A DNA stretch of 64,000 bases. Origin: Toxoplasma gondii ME49 (taxonomy: Eukaryota > Apicomplexa > Conoidasida > Eucoccidiorida > Sarcocystidae). Location: the NCBI RefSeq assembly GCF_000006565.2, contig NC_031476.1:4835900-4899899 (forward strand), written 5' to 3'. Shown here one piece after another: positions 49,701 to 63,000 of the stretch. Under the pieces are notes generated by a model. The model worked only from the letters and a program-made list of their open reading frames with translations, did not search any database and had not been told where the DNA came from. A program made the position numbers and the translations under genes. Every line of letters starts with the position of its first letter. Position 1 is the first letter of the stretch.

Positions 49701-51118
49701 GAGCGGCGGCCGAGACCGGCAAGACGACAACGGTGTGTTCAGCCAACCGGATCCGTTCGACGTGAAGACCGTCCAGATGTTTAGATTGCTTGCGAAGAAA
49801 ATTCGACACGGGTCCCGCGGAACGCTTACACACTTCTACCCCATGGCGCTGTTCACAGCGCTGATCTGTCCTCCTCCTAAGCAGGTCTGGCCTAGAACGG
49901 GAAAGGGTGGAAAAGGAAAACAACGGCAGATGAAAATGAAAACATGGGATGACAGGCTCAGGATAGGCCCCTCGGCGCATGCCGGATTTCAACGTCTCAC
50001 TGTCATTCATGTTTGCTGCCTAGCACTTGTTTTGGAACGGGATGGGGGGCTGTGATCTTTGTGTTCGTAGTGCTCCAATGCGTGGGGTGCATACCCCGAC
50101 AGAAAGCCGGTCATACAAACGACAAGAAGGATAGAATGTTTTGAGGACAAATCCCGAACGAAAGGGCTGGTGAAACGGTGGGACCTACTCGCCTCAACAC
50201 ACAAAAAAAGAGGATGGTGAAAACGGACAACAGCCTGGAAGCGACAGAAGCTTTCTCGGCGGGTGTTTTTGTGCTTCGTGCCAATTTTCGAAAGGCCTTC
50301 GACTGGCCAGGCGCTCTTCAACCGTGCTGGAGAACTTCTCCAAACAGAAATGTTGATGGGTGCCTTGTGAAGAAGACATGATCGGAGAAGACTCCTGTGT
50401 CAGGAGGAAGAGGAACCTTGCTCTCTGCTTTTAGCAGATAAGGAACAGTCGTGCATTTTCCAAATATTCAGCTCTCGAAGAGCACATGAACGATGTGAAG
50501 AGATTGTATTTCCTGTTACGTTTTTCTTTTTTCTTCCTTCCCACTCTAGGAGACGCGTAGAACCGTATACTGACACCGAGTCACCGTGTCCATGCATCAC
50601 AGTTTCATAGCCACCCTCCGAAAAACCACCGAAACATTTGTTGAACGGTTTGCGGAGGGGCGCTTTCCCGTTTCCGACTCCTCTCGGTCGTTCTTCGTTG
50701 TGTTAGTGGCCATTTGTGTCACTGCCGGGTGTCTCCACGGTGACGCATCTGGCCGGCGACACTCTAAGCGTCTTCCATGTGGACACGGGTGCTTCATCTT
50801 ATTTAAGAATTTGGCTTTTTTTTGGTATTCTGGGCTAGTGTTCTGGTAATCCTTTTACCTACGCATGTAGTCGGATTTACCATTTTGACAAGAAGGATTA
50901 TGCGTTATCTCATGAAGTCTCCCTTCTCATCTTTCTTCTTGTGCGCGCAGGTGGAGGCATCTTTGGGAGAGGCACGATCGTGTGCTTTCAGTCCCGTTGG
51001 CGTTGCAGTGGGTGAATCGATCGCCGACAGCGACGATCAGAGCCACGAGGAATTTGCGCGGAAAGCCGAGGCTGAGACGAAGCGACTGTACAAACTGATC
51101 ACTGCGCATTTCGAATAA
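46701..51118 (+). CDS. ATS1: Plastid-type glycerol-3-phosphate acyltransferase (ATS1), predicted apicoplast enzyme, four exons
   Basis: The enzyme transfers an acyl group, in plastids from acyl-ACP, to sn-1 of glycerol-3-phosphate, the first step of lysophosphatidic acid synthesis. Exons: 46701-48181, 48924-49259, 49509-49884, 50951-51118; all GT-AG and in phase (786 aa). It matches plant chloroplast GPAT in order: PYHQALRSPFDF, NHQTEPDPQVI (the HX4D acyltransferase motif, His574 and Asp579), LLCVHSKKHL, VIWVAPSGGRDR, FYPMALFTALICPPPKQ, then ARSCAFSPVGVAVGESI. The start is uncertain: ATG 46701 is the first in frame, while ATG 47097 (MLFFLARLQ) gives 654 aa. From 47097 a hydrophobic stretch (LGVLPLSVFLLVSLP) is followed by a long Ser/Pro-rich, acid-poor region, consistent with a bipartite signal-plus-transit leader. 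About 300 further residues of mostly disordered sequence precede the conserved domain. Apicoplast location is inferred from the leader and enzyme type. One donor (gtctgg, 49885) is non-standard but the junction aligns exactly. Confidence 0.9.
48331..48355. repeat. Short TA/TG repeat in ATS1 intron 1
   Basis: An interrupted tatatatgtgtatatatta tract lies in the first ATS1 intron (48182-48923). Confidence 0.8.
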
Positions 51119-53610
51119 AGTTGGCGTACAAAGCAGAAAGAGGTCGGGGACCGAATCGCTGGCGTTGCCTGTCGATGGGATTCGCTGACGTGTACATATT
51201 ATATCAGACAACCTGAAACTTCTTTCGGGACCAACCAGACTCAGACAAAAACCAGTAGTTCGCAGTTGCCCGTTTGCAAATGGAACGCGCGAGCTGGAGA
51301 AACGTCAAAACCCCCAGAGACAGCAACATTTGTTGCTGTCTCTGGGGGCACGATGTGCCAAGATTCTTACTGCACTTCTTCCGGCGGTAGAACCAACACT
51401 AGAGAGGTTCTTCTTTAATGAAGCCCGCAACCTAAACGTTCAGAAAACAAATGGAATAATGTCCTCTTGATCCCTTTCGGTACGTGAGAAGCGTAGCGCT
51501 GAGAAGCCAGTTCCACTTCTTCGTCAAGTCGAGTCTCCTCAAACCCCTCTGTAGCTAAAACAATGCCAAAAGCCGCTGACCAACGCTCCCAAGGTAGATC
51601 TACAGCCGAAAGCGGCTCTTCAGTTCTGCAGTCACCGGATGATTTTCCGTCATTTTGCGCACCTCTTCTTTAGTCTCTAATTCGCTCTCACCAGTTGACT
51701 CGCGTTTCGGCTGCGATCCGCATGGACCATGCTGGAACAGGTTCAAGGATACGAGCGTTTGCAATTGCATTCGCTATCCTCACGACTTCTGTCTCTAAGA
51801 ACAAGACACTAACGTTGCCTGGTCGCAAAAGCGTGTCCAAGCGTAGTGGAAAAGAATTTCGAAAACACTGCCGCTTCCGAAGAATACTTTGCGAGATGCA
51901 GAGGAAAGGTTATGCCACTGGCAAAAGCACTTTTTCAGAGCCAGAAGCGATGCGGATGTCATGGCAACGTCTCGCGCAGAAAACGGGATGTACCTCACCA
52001 GCCACCGCAGATTGCTAATGTGTATTGAGACTGGATAGCGAGGTGGGGGGAACGCTCTCTCTTGTGCCTTCTCCAGTTCTCGTTTATCAACACTGTGGCG
52101 ATCGTGCAGACTGAGGATACTTTGATTTGTAGGTTTATCGTAGGGATAAAGAAGGTATCGGAGAAATCTCTTTCCACGTAGCGGATCTTGCGTTTACCCG
52201 CGCATGACCATCAACCCACACTGGAATAAAACAATGTTCCTACCAGTTTCGTTGCTGTAGTGTGTGAACGAGTTTATTCGCTGTGTGTTAAAGCATTACC
52301 CAATTGCCTTCCGATGACGGATGTCCTTGCAAACCGCTGACCCAAATGACCCACTACGATTAGGTAGACCTGTACCAGCCTGGAAATGTGTAACATCAAA
52401 GAAATGTATTCCAGTCTCTGTTTAGAAGAAATCATCGCACAGAATAAAACACTTGGACGGGTGGCTGTCGGCTTTTCTGAAAACTACGTGCGGGATGTAC
52501 GGTTGCGGATCGACGCAACTTCCGCCACTCTCAAGACGAAGAAGGCAGATCTGCAAGCCCTTGTTCGCATTTCTGGAAGATTCACATATTACGCCTCCAT
52601 AGTTGTTCTGCAATGCAGAAAAAAAAGCGGGGAAATGGAAGGCGCACCACTAATCAAATCATGTCGTACAAAGGAACTGCTTATCTTTCCTTTACGGACT
52701 GTGTAAAAATACCTGCCCCCCCCTCCCCGAGAAATCACCTCCGGAATTTCTCTACAATGATATGCCTGTCAGTCTGTTCTTGAATATATACAGTTTGGCA
52801 TAGCCAGAAAACACTAGAAGATATCAACATCTCAATTCAATTGTTATCTACGCCTTGTAGTCGCGTCCGGATGTGCACAGGGCGAGACAATCGACCCGCG
52901 TTTGCTGGGACATCCACGCTTGTCTTGTATTTTGGTCTCTCCTGTTGCTTTGCTTGCCTTTCTCCCACATGCCCGACGGCGAGATGTCTGGAGTCAACTG
53001 TGTGTTTTTCAATTATCCTTCCGTGGTTAATTTCTCTGTCTCGGCAGCCGCCTCTCGCGCATGCAGACCTTATCCAGTCTAGTGTGCTGGCCCGTTTTTT
53101 CTCGCGGTCAGCCACCGATCTGGAAAAAACGCGGAGAGAAACACACCCCCCAAGCAGGAGGGTCTCCCCCCAGACATGCGTTTCGTTTTTCTGTCTTTTC
53201 CTGCATTTTCTCGGAAGCTTGCTTTTCCGTCTTGGCGAGCTTTCGCTCTCTTGTCTGCACACAGTTCTCAAACGAAATGACAAGCAGCGAAAAGCATTGC
53301 CGCCGACACACACGGGTGCGCGCGAGACGCCGCCAGCTTGCTGTGAATCCGAGCTGAAGGGTGCCGGTCCCTTGAACATTTTCTGTTTCTTTCCAGTCCC
53401 GTTCTTGTCCTCAGGCCATGTTCTTTCCCCTTGTCTGTCGGCATCTCTGCATGCGACCCTTCGTCTACTCCTCAGGCTCCGCCGCTTCCTTTCCAGCTTA
53501 GACTCCGGACTCGAACATTGTTCTCCGTCCAGAGCTTTTCCGTTCTTCCTCCTGTTTCTCTCCTTTCCATTTTTCTCCTTTTCCCGGCGCCGCGTCCTTC
53601 TCTCGGCACC
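51119..53610. other. Interval between ATS1 and CTF18
   Basis: About 2.5 kb contains the ATS1 3' flank, the perfect inverted repeat at 51311-51348 and the CTF18 promoter/5' UTR, which is pyrimidine-rich from about 52.9 kb. Two small plus-strand frames (51695-52018 and 52386-52706) have no recognisable features and are not called. Confidence 0.55.
51311..51348. repeat. Perfect 18-bp inverted repeat with a 2-bp spacer
   Basis: The left arm cccccagagacagcaaca (51311-51328), a tt spacer and the right arm tgttgctgtctctggggg (51331-51348) are exact reverse complements. In RNA this would form a very stable hairpin. It starts 193 nt after the ATS1 stop codon, probably within or just after its 3' UTR. 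A structured 3' UTR element, processing signal, small-RNA precursor or palindromic mobile-element remnant are all possible. Confidence 0.9.
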
Positions 53611-56600
53611 ATGGAGGACCCTGATTTCTTCTGCCCTGACGACGTCGACGCCCTCCTGCGCGAGGCGGAAACATTTGAAGAAGCATGCGACAACTTGCCT
53701 TTCCTCCACTCTTCCTCCTGCTCGTCTTCTGATCGAGTTGACGCACGGGGACCGCTCTCGGATGGAGAGGATCCTTCTGCGTCGATAGGGAGTCGCAAGC
53801 GGGGGGCGGACGAATCTCGTGACAAGTCGCAGCAGGGAAGACAGAGTGTGCGACGCGGGGGCAGGGATGTTGCCCGACGCTTTCAAGAAACGCACGTAGA
53901 AGTGATTAACTGCGACGAAGAAGAAGACGACCAGGTTTCCCCTGCGTCGTCGCCTTGGCCTCCCTCCAAACGCTTCAAGAGCCTCGAGGAGACGGAGGCC
54001 GCGAACCTGGCGTCATCTTCCTCGTCTCTGAATGCGGACGACCCTGACGCGGAAGCCGTCCTGACCTCTGCCTACGGCCCTCTCGCCTTCGGATTCGATG
54101 ACTGGGGACCAATCCCGTCCGTCACTCACTGGTGCGCATGCGAAGGCCAACATGCTCGGCCGCGGATCACAGCTCCCTCTCTCTCCTGCAGCGGCGAGTT
54201 CTTCGCGAGCCCCCACGACCTCCGCGAGCGCGTCTACCGTTCTTCTCTGGACGCCAAACATTTTGCTCTCCCTCCCCTCTCGCTCGCCTCTCTCATTCCT
54301 CCGGTTGGGCTTGCGGAGTTCTCTTCCCACTCTGCTTCTGCCTCCGGAGAGGAGGGGAAAGCAGGCCGAGAAGAACATGGGCCTGCCTCCGTCGCGTCTT
54401 CGAAAGCCGTCGCCGCTGCGCGCAGTGCGCATGCCCATCAGAAGTCGATTCGCGTCTTCCCCGTCGACGTCCGGGGAGGGGGAATTCCTTTTTTCCTTCG
54501 CATGCTTACCCCACAGGAGGAACAACAGAGACTGCACCCAACTGACAGGACCTGCGGCTCCTCTGCAGCCTACGACGACGAGACCGGGGGGCGTCGAGCC
54601 ACCAGCGAAAAGAGAGGAAGGACCTTGCGCAGGCCAATACAGGAGATCCTCAGGTGAGGGTTGAAGACATGTAACTCCACTGTCGCACGCCTCGGGTCAT
54701 GTGACTCGAAACGCACAGAAAGTCGAAAATCGCTGCTGGAACATGCAGCGTCCAGAGTCCCCAGCCTCCTGCAACTTCTCGAATACGACACTGAACGTGG
54801 GGAAGTCCTCGACAGGTGGAGCACTGCTGCCACAGAGTGCCGACAGGCACTCCGCATTTGCGTCGAAGGAAAGAAATGGGAGACGAGAACCACTCCGCCT
54901 TTCGAGTCTCCTGGCTTTAGAGGTACCTGTTTCCGTTTCGTCTTTCTCTTTTTCAGACGCACCTGATCAGCGTCTGCATCGTGTTTTCGGTTTGCCTTTC
55001 TCGACTCTTTTCTGTGATGCGCTTCGGCTTTGCTGAAGCTTGTTTGGAATGCCGTTGCCTCGCTCTCACCGGAAGTCGATCTGGCATGCACCTGACGCGT
55101 CTCCTGTGTGAATTTATTCCTTTCTTCTCTTGACGCGTCTGTCGCCCTCCGCAAGAGGTCCTCTGCGCTTCCTCTGGGAGGAGAGCGACTCCGGCAGAAG
55201 CAAGCGAGATGACTTCTACGTTTCAGGGGACATGTGTGTTGCTCTCTTGTCGGAAACGCGCTTGGCGGTTGGGCCTCAGAAACTCTCCAGAAGACGAAAA
55301 GAAGTTAGATGCGAACGGAAACGCGAACTTGGATGCAGTAGAGTCATCAGTGCCAGCGTACTGGAGTCATTGGCTCTGAGCCAGAGAAGTAGGAACATGG
55401 CTTTTGCGAGTTTCCAACGAAGTTTCTTTCTTCTGCTTTGGATGACTCCAGCGAAAAGACTCGGATCGACGCCGAGAGAAAATGACTACTTAGATGCTCG
55501 AGGGATCGGTGCCACCGTGCTGGGAGGAAACCTGGGGACGCGTTTCAGCTTGGCTTGTGCCCTCTTGGCCTTATGTGAATGTCAGAGAAGCCATGGAGGA
55601 AGAAGCTGCAGAGGCGGCAGAGAAGGCGGCCGAGGCGGCGGAAGAAGAAGATGCATGCGCTTCAGAAGTTCCTTCCTGGAGAGACAAGAGCAGCGAGGAA
55701 GGCCGAGGCGGCGCTAGGGAGGTCGTGCGACAGTGGACGGAGAAGTACAGAGCGAGAAAGTGAGGACAGAAGAGCCCGCGACAGCTGGGGAAGAATGCAC
55801 AGATGGATTGGATGAGTTCTTGTACAGTTCGCGCGACTGCGTCTATACCTGTAGAGTAGGTAGACCTCTTTGCCGTCGAGGTAGAAGATACGTAGAACTC
55901 TGATCCGACAATCTGAAAGGACGAACGCGGAACAGCAAGCCAGACGGCACGAGAGTTGAAGAAGAGAAGAAGGTCAAAGACGCCGTGTAAGTGGAGAAAG
56001 AAGAACAGGGAAATCCACCCCAGAAGCCAGTTTGGCCGGCGTCATCTGATTCGTCCTATGAAAGCCGGACACCGACATGCAAACGAGACGGAACGCGACG
56101 AGACGGCGAGATGACCGTCGGGAGGACTCGACGCAGCTGAATGCCGCCTGAGACGCCATTTGAAAACTCCTCTACTGTCCCTCTGCGAATCGGACCCCAC
56201 TCTGGTTGTGTGTGTCTCTGCGTTCCCTCCGTTTCGTTTTTTGTTCATGCATGCTTGGCACCTGTAGCGCTGGGCGGCTGTCCCAGCAGAAACCTCCCTC
56301 CCTCTGAGGCAAGAGACGTACTGGCGCCTTTTACCGTTTGCACATGCAATCGTTTTTCTGCAGAGTTGTCGACCTCCTCAGCGCGCCAGCGGCGAACCGA
56401 AGCGTCCTCATGTGGCTGCACAGGTGGCGTCAGCGCCTGCAGAAGCGGGGAATGAAGAGAGACAAGGCTGGGAAGAAGGAGAGCGAGAACGAGGAGAGAG
56501 AGAAGCGACGCAAGCTGCTGCAGGCGACCAGAGAAAGCGATGCTGGACGGGTGCTTCGAAACGAGGGCGCCGAAGACCCTGACGAGAACCTGCCGCGAGT

Positions 56601-59600
56601 GAGGACGAAGAACAGGGGAAGCGACAGACTCCGCGAAGCGTCTTTGGCCAAGAAGCCGTCGTAGAGCTGCGCCGGAGGAAACGGCTTTCACAAGAGAGAC
56701 CTAGGAGCCTCCAGAAGCACAGGAATTGATAGGGAAAGAGCGCGAAACTGAGGGGTAGAGAAGCAAAAGTAGAAAGAGAATTGCAAACGCAAAGCTCTAC
56801 GAAATCCCTCAGCAGAAGTCACCTTTCCAGCAGTCTTTCGGCCTTGTCTGATCTTTGCCTGTTACCTTCTCTCTGAGGTTCCCGCTCACTCTCCAGGTCC
56901 TCGTTTGCTTGCCAAGAAACAATCCGGTAGCGTGCTCGTCACCAGGAAACGCTCCGCAGTTCCTCTCGGCCTGGACGCAGCTTGGTCGTCTCTCCTGTGC
57001 CCGGGTCTCGTCTTGTTTCTTTATCTGTGCTTTCTTTCGATGTCCAATGCTCCCCCCAAAGTTCGAGTCTTTTTTTAGGTTTTTCGAGTCCCAGAAAGAA
57101 TCCATAAATTATTTCGGAATATTTGAAGGACGATTTGCATGAGTGTTCTTCAAGACGTCCCTCGCAGCTGCTCTCAACGTCTTCTCAACTCTGTCACTCC
57201 GCATCCCGCCACTTCATCTCCCTTCTGATTGGCCTCACCTTCCGTCTTCCTCGTCTCCGTTTCTCGGCATGCAGATTCTCCTTCTCGGCGGCCCCCCCGG
57301 AATCGGCAAGACGACGCTGGCGCATGTGTGTGCTCGGCACTTCGGCTTCGATGTGGTGGAGGTGAACGGGAGCGACGACCGCTCGCGAGCTACGTTGCTG
57401 CCTCTCGTGATGAACTGCGTGACTGGGGCAGACAGTTTTTTCCATAGCAAGAAGCAAGAGAAGGCGTTGCGTGCGGCCGCTACACACCACGGCGAACGAC
57501 GCCTTGCGGAGACGGAGAAGGAGGCGGAGAAACGCAAGTGCGAGAGAAGCAAAAAGCCGATTTTACTCGTGATCGACGAAATAGATGGTGCTGCGGCAGC
57601 CGGCGGCGAAGGCGCAGACTCGGTTGTCGACGTGATTGCTCGTCTTGTCAAGAGAAAAGATGACAAAGGAAAGCCTTTCATCAAACGGTAAGGGGACACC
57701 ACGGAGTGGAGGGGATCGAGACTGCCAGTCAGAGAGAGGTGGGGTGGATGGACTCGCGAGAAGAAACCCAGCACAGTCGCTTGAGAATATCGGGACGACT
57801 CGAGCTGGGCGATCGCATGCCTCCGATTTCTCAGCAGTACTGAACGCGCTCGGGAGAAAATCCACTCACTTTCAACACAGACACACTGGACGCTGCGACA
57901 CCCAACCGTTCGGTAGTGGACGGATATGAAAGCGACTCTGCACCAGTCCTAGTAGGTGTGCCAAAACCACGACAGCGAGTGACGAAACGACTTCGATCCA
58001 CGTAAAGCACACAGAAACGTACGCTCCATTGCATGTCGATTGCTCGCGGCCGTCGCAGTCGGAGGCTTCTCCCCTCCAACGGGGGTAGCTCACGCGTTAG
58101 GACTGCGTGTCATCACCTGGGGGTAGCGTCGTGCAATTGTCCATGCGACTCATGCTTTCATTTCGGCGAGCTGAAAGCACTGAACGCGGTGGTCTTAAAA
58201 GTACGGTAAAGCTTAGATCTCGGAAACCAAGACCTTGACGGTCGACACCAGACATCCAGCTCGTAGAACGTACTTCCAAGGAGAACCTCGAGTTATTCTC
58301 CCCGGGGACGCCTCTTCTCTTCCCTGTGTGGTTTGCGGCTTTGCCTGAACTGTACAGACCCGTGATTTGCATCTGCAACGACTTGTACGCTCGCGTTTTG
58401 CGGCCGCTTAGAGAAGTTGCACAGATTTTGAATTTGGCTGCGCCTCCTCGCAACGTGCTGGCCGAGAGACTCGCAGAAATCCTCAAAGAAAACCGTCTGA
58501 CTGCTAGCCGCCAGCTCCTCGAGCAACTCATCGACATCTTTGATGGAGATGTGCGAGCATGCATCAACGCTCTCGACTTCCTCTCCAGGTCAGGCTTTCG
58601 CACAGCAAGGGTGTTGAAGCACAAAGGGACGCAGCGAAACCCAACGGCGGTGTGTCTGTGCATGAACTGCGAAGGCAGAGGCATCGACTGGAGAGAGAAG
58701 AGGAGTTGTCAAAGTCGTTTCACAAACGCAAATCTGTACATTTCCGTCTCTGCACAGATGCATATATGCGTGCATAATGCTGCGTGAGAAAGGCAGGCGA
58801 AGTCTTGACGTCGACTCTGCAACGGCCATGTCGTCCTTCTTCGATTCGACTTCATTGTGGGCATCCTTCTTTTCTTCGCATCCAGATCCCTGCATCTCTC
58901 TGTACTGTAGATACAGTTGTCCAAGCAGAGCGGTGGAGCTCTCCGCTTGACGGCGTTCAGCAGATGAAGAGTACATTGAAACGATGAGTTGTTTTTTACC
59001 GAGTGGTGCGGGACTTATGGTGCATGGCGCTTCCGTCTTTATCCTTCGGCAGGAAGTCGCTCACTGCGGGATTTCGGGAGCTGCGAGAAGAAGACCTGGA
59101 GCTTTGTGCAGTTGGCAAAGACCGGGAGAGGCACGTGCAGGATTTCGTCCGTTTTGTTTTCACTCCTTCGTAAGTTCCGAGAAAGGCGAATGAAAGTTGT
59201 TGTTCTTTCCATTCTTCCGCCGTTTGCTCGCGTTTTCCCCGTATCCCCGCGGCTCTCCGCTAGCCCAAAGGCCTCTCGACTCCATGACAGAGAATCCACT
59301 GTGGGCGCAAAATAAAAACGGTTCTGAGCGAACGACGTCGAGACCCTCGTAGTGCAGAATGTTTCAACAGGGTGCTGAAACACCGTTCCTGCTTTCGCTA
59401 ATATGTCGACACCAGCATCTGCAGATGGGCGGCATCTTACGTCTAAAAAATAACCGGTAGTGTGCGACTGTGTATCTGCCTTCTTGCGTTGATGCCGCCT
59501 AAACCACAACATGAAGCTTGTGAGGTCGATTCTGTTATCTAGGCGAGCGCATGCACCTCTAGCAACTGCCGCCGATGGGTTCTCGTCGACTCCAAAGGCT

Positions 59601-59843
59601 CCCTCGTTCCTCGAAATGTTCAACTCGCTCGCCCCAGCTGTCGACTCGCACCTGGCACCGTCTCTGCTTCAAGAGAGCTTCACGCAGGTATGCTGTCTTG
59701 GCAGCGAACCTCGTTGAGAGACTCTCCTCTCGACCTCTGCAGTGACAGAACGCAGACGCGATTCGAACAACGCAAAACCGGGCAATGACACACCTGACGG
59801 CCGAACAGCGGGAACTGTCCAATGCATGCTTGTGAATACATAA

Positions 59844-59889
<46 letters not shown>

Positions 59890-60018
59890 ATATGTCTTTG
59901 AATAGGTGCCTACATACGTATACATATATGTACATTGATGAATCCGTTCCTCCATATTTTTTTGTTCACAGATAAATCGATAGGAATACACATACACGAA
60001 TGCAAGCGTATGTTTATG

Positions 60019-60050
<32 letters not shown>

Positions 60051-63000
60051 CATATATTTATGTTTATTTATATATATGCCTACTATTGAAGTTACATTTT
60101 TATGTTCAAGTTTCCACAGTTCTTTCGATAGGTGTACGTGTGTGTGAATGGGGGATTCGAACTGGTTGTGGCGACGATGACCGCGTTGTCAGCTGTTCAA
60201 ACAGCGTTCGTCTGTCTCTTTAGTTTGCGGTTTTGTTTTCCGTGCGTCTTTTGTCTCTGTGTAGGTGGTTCACAGCGATTGGACGCTCGACAAAGTAGCA
60301 TACGGGACAGGTGAGCCATTTTACGGTCTTTGGTTTTCTTCTGTGTATTCATTTGTTCGCACAGTGCGTGTAGGGCTGCCTTTGCTTCCAGCTCAGGAGT
60401 TCCTCAGAGAAACGCTTCGCTTCTTTTCTGCATCCTCACTTTCGTTAGCCGAGTCCGTCGAACTTGCCTGCTTCCACCTAGCTTTTTGATGTTCTCTGTG
60501 AAACTCCACCTTGAATTCGTCCTTGAACAGCCATCCGTGCGGTTTTCGCTCGCTGCCTTTCCTTGTTTCAGAGCTTCTCGCGTTCAGCGACTGTTGCTCG
60601 TGCCCCTCGCTGTTGGCCTCGCGCGTCTCCGTGGGCGGCGTCGCGCCAACGGGGACAGAGCCGGCGCTTTCCTCTCTGACTGCGGGGTCTCTGCTGCCCT
60701 TCTCGCTCTTCGCGTCGCACTTCTGTGTCTCTCCCTCCACTCAGTCTTTCTTCCACTCGTTTGGGGCTCCGGGGAAGAGCGGCGGAGCTGGACCTCTCGT
60801 CTCGCCGTCCCTCTGTCTGTACCGCTTCCACCGCACAAAGAAACAAGCGTGCAAGGCGTCGATTGCCTCCCTCGCCTCCGCCCTCTCTCGCAAGCGCCGC
60901 GTGGCTTCTTCCAGTTCACTCCCTCTTTCCTCGGTGGGCGACAGCGAAGGCGATAACAGTGGCGCCGACGCCTCGACCGCGGCGCTCGCGGCGGCAGCGT
61001 CCACAGACGTCCTCCGCCTCGCGTTCGTCAGAGACACCGTCAGCTCACTCGTCTGGCTAGCTGTGCCGACTCAGCGGCACCGAACGGACTTCACCCGCCT
61101 CCCGCCCTTCGCTACTCTCCCGTCGATTGAGGCGAGAAGGGGAGCAGGCGGTGGCAGGCGACAGGAAGCCGGCGAGGCCCGAAGGGGGCCCTCAGAGAGA
61201 CAGAGAGACGCCGAGGAAGACGGGGACAAAGACCGAGGCACAGCCGGAGTGTGGGGTGGCCCCGGGGAGGCTGAGAGCCAAAAGAAAATCCTCGAAGCCG
61301 TCTTTGCAGGTAATGACGTCGAGGGACAGGGCTGACCGCGTGTGTGGGGACGCGGGGGTTGGGGATAGGCGTGAGAGGATAGAAAGCGTTCTTTAGGTCT
61401 GGGAGAGCTCCAGTCTTCAGGCCGGAGGGTGCGCTCCAACTTCAACTCTGTGAACAGGCGCGCGCACCGGCGGACAGAACCACGGGGATTAGTTGAAGCG
61501 TCGGGATGAGATTAAACGAAACCGTTGGGGCATGTAGTGTTCCAGTCTTAACATCCTGGCGGTTCTCCTGCAGAGCTTCATATCGGTATGGTTGTCCAAG
61601 GCGCGCGACTCGCAATTCTAGATTTTTGCAGTGAACGATTTCACGTTATCCGAGGCGGTTTTTTGTGACTTCTTCTTTCGTCTTTCTGGACTCTCTTGCA
61701 TGCGGCTTCTCCCCCCGGGGGTCGTCAATAGGTCTTCCTCACCCTGTGTTTGTGCCTTCCCACTGTTGCCTTTCATCTCGCATTCTCGCTTTCCCTCTGT
61801 GTTAACTGCTCGACGTTGAACGCGTCCCTGTCTTCCGTGCTTTCTGCATTTTCTCCCTTCTGCAGAAGTGCAGCGACAGCACCCAACCACGTCCCTGCCG
61901 CGCATCGCCCTCGGCTCCCTTCACCCTTCTGCTCTCGACTCTGCCGACATGGAGGTCCGATCGCGGCCTCCTGGCCACTGCAGTGGAGAGGAAATTCCCC
62001 TGGGCGTTAGAGTTCTCTCGCGCATGACTGCTCTCCTGACAGCCTACGGTCTCTCGTTCATCGAAGTTCGCCACGAAAACGAAGTAAGCGAGGGGAGACG
62101 CAGAAAGGGGAGGGTGAAGAGTGCCGTTTTGACCCTTTGAAATATGAGCGCCAAACGGGGGCGTGGAAGTCATTTCAAGCGTGAGATAGACGGTTCTGTG
62201 TAACATTCGGGATCCGGGCCAGGACAAAGGTGGAGACTGGGGGAACGGCGAAAGTCGACCTTGTCACTGCTGCCGCGAACGCGCCTCGCTATGGCGTGCT
62301 GTTCATGCTTGCTCAATGTTTTCCAATTGTACAGTGGGCTTCTGTTCCGGGGCGTTTGCCGCCTTTCTGTATTTGGCTGCGGGAGTCTCACAGTGTGTCT
62401 TTGACTGCCCTCTCTCTCCTCTTCATTGCGACGTGTGTGCTCTGCCTCTTGCGGATACAGGTCTCCGAGTTCCCCCATAAACGCATCCATTCTTCGTATC
62501 GGCTGGAGCCGCCTCTGGATCTCTTGCTGTCTTTGGACGACTGTCGCATGCAGCTCACAAACTACAAGCAGGCGCAGCAGCGTCGACAGGGAGGGACTGC
62601 CCGGCCTTCTCAGTCTTCGTTGTCTTTCTTCTCGTCTGCCTCAGAGCCTGCTGCTTCGATTTCGGTTTCAGGCCTCCCGCGAGCGCCGGCGCCCTTTGGC
62701 TCTCCTCTGTCTGCGTCGAACAAAAATCAAGCGGACGACTTTGTGTCGGCGTTCCTCGTCCCTCGGCTCCACCCGCTTGCGTCGCTCTCCGATCGTGCCT
62801 GCAGTTTCCTGATGGTGGCGAAGCGTCTGCTGAATGACGACGGTCTCTCACCTCTCTCGGGCGTGCTGGTAAAGGAGAACAAGGCCCGGTCCACGAAGAA
62901 GGGCATGAACAAAGGCAAATCTAAGCGACCCGACGATCGACAGGAGACCTCTTTCTCCTTTCTGGCGAAGCGGCGACCGGACTCTCAGGCGACGCTGGCG

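Noticed and set aside
51695..52018. 107-codon plus-strand frame with a hydrophobic stretch
   Set aside because: There is no motif, no homologue that I recognise and no splice context. Frames of this length are common by chance in this window.
52386..52706. 106-codon ATG-initiated plus-strand frame
   Set aside because: Only its length supports it; composition is unremarkable and no family is recognised.
52837..53895. 352-codon minus-strand open frame
   Set aside because: It is antisense to the CTF18 5' UTR and first exon, has Arg/Lys-rich shadow composition, no ATG-proximal features and no family resemblance.
58590..58987. Possible CTF18 exon around TVVQAERWSSPLDGV
   Set aside because: Exon 58358-58588 joins 59053-59169 in phase, giving DFLSR then KSLTAGF and VGKDRERHVQDF, which follows human CTF18 directly.
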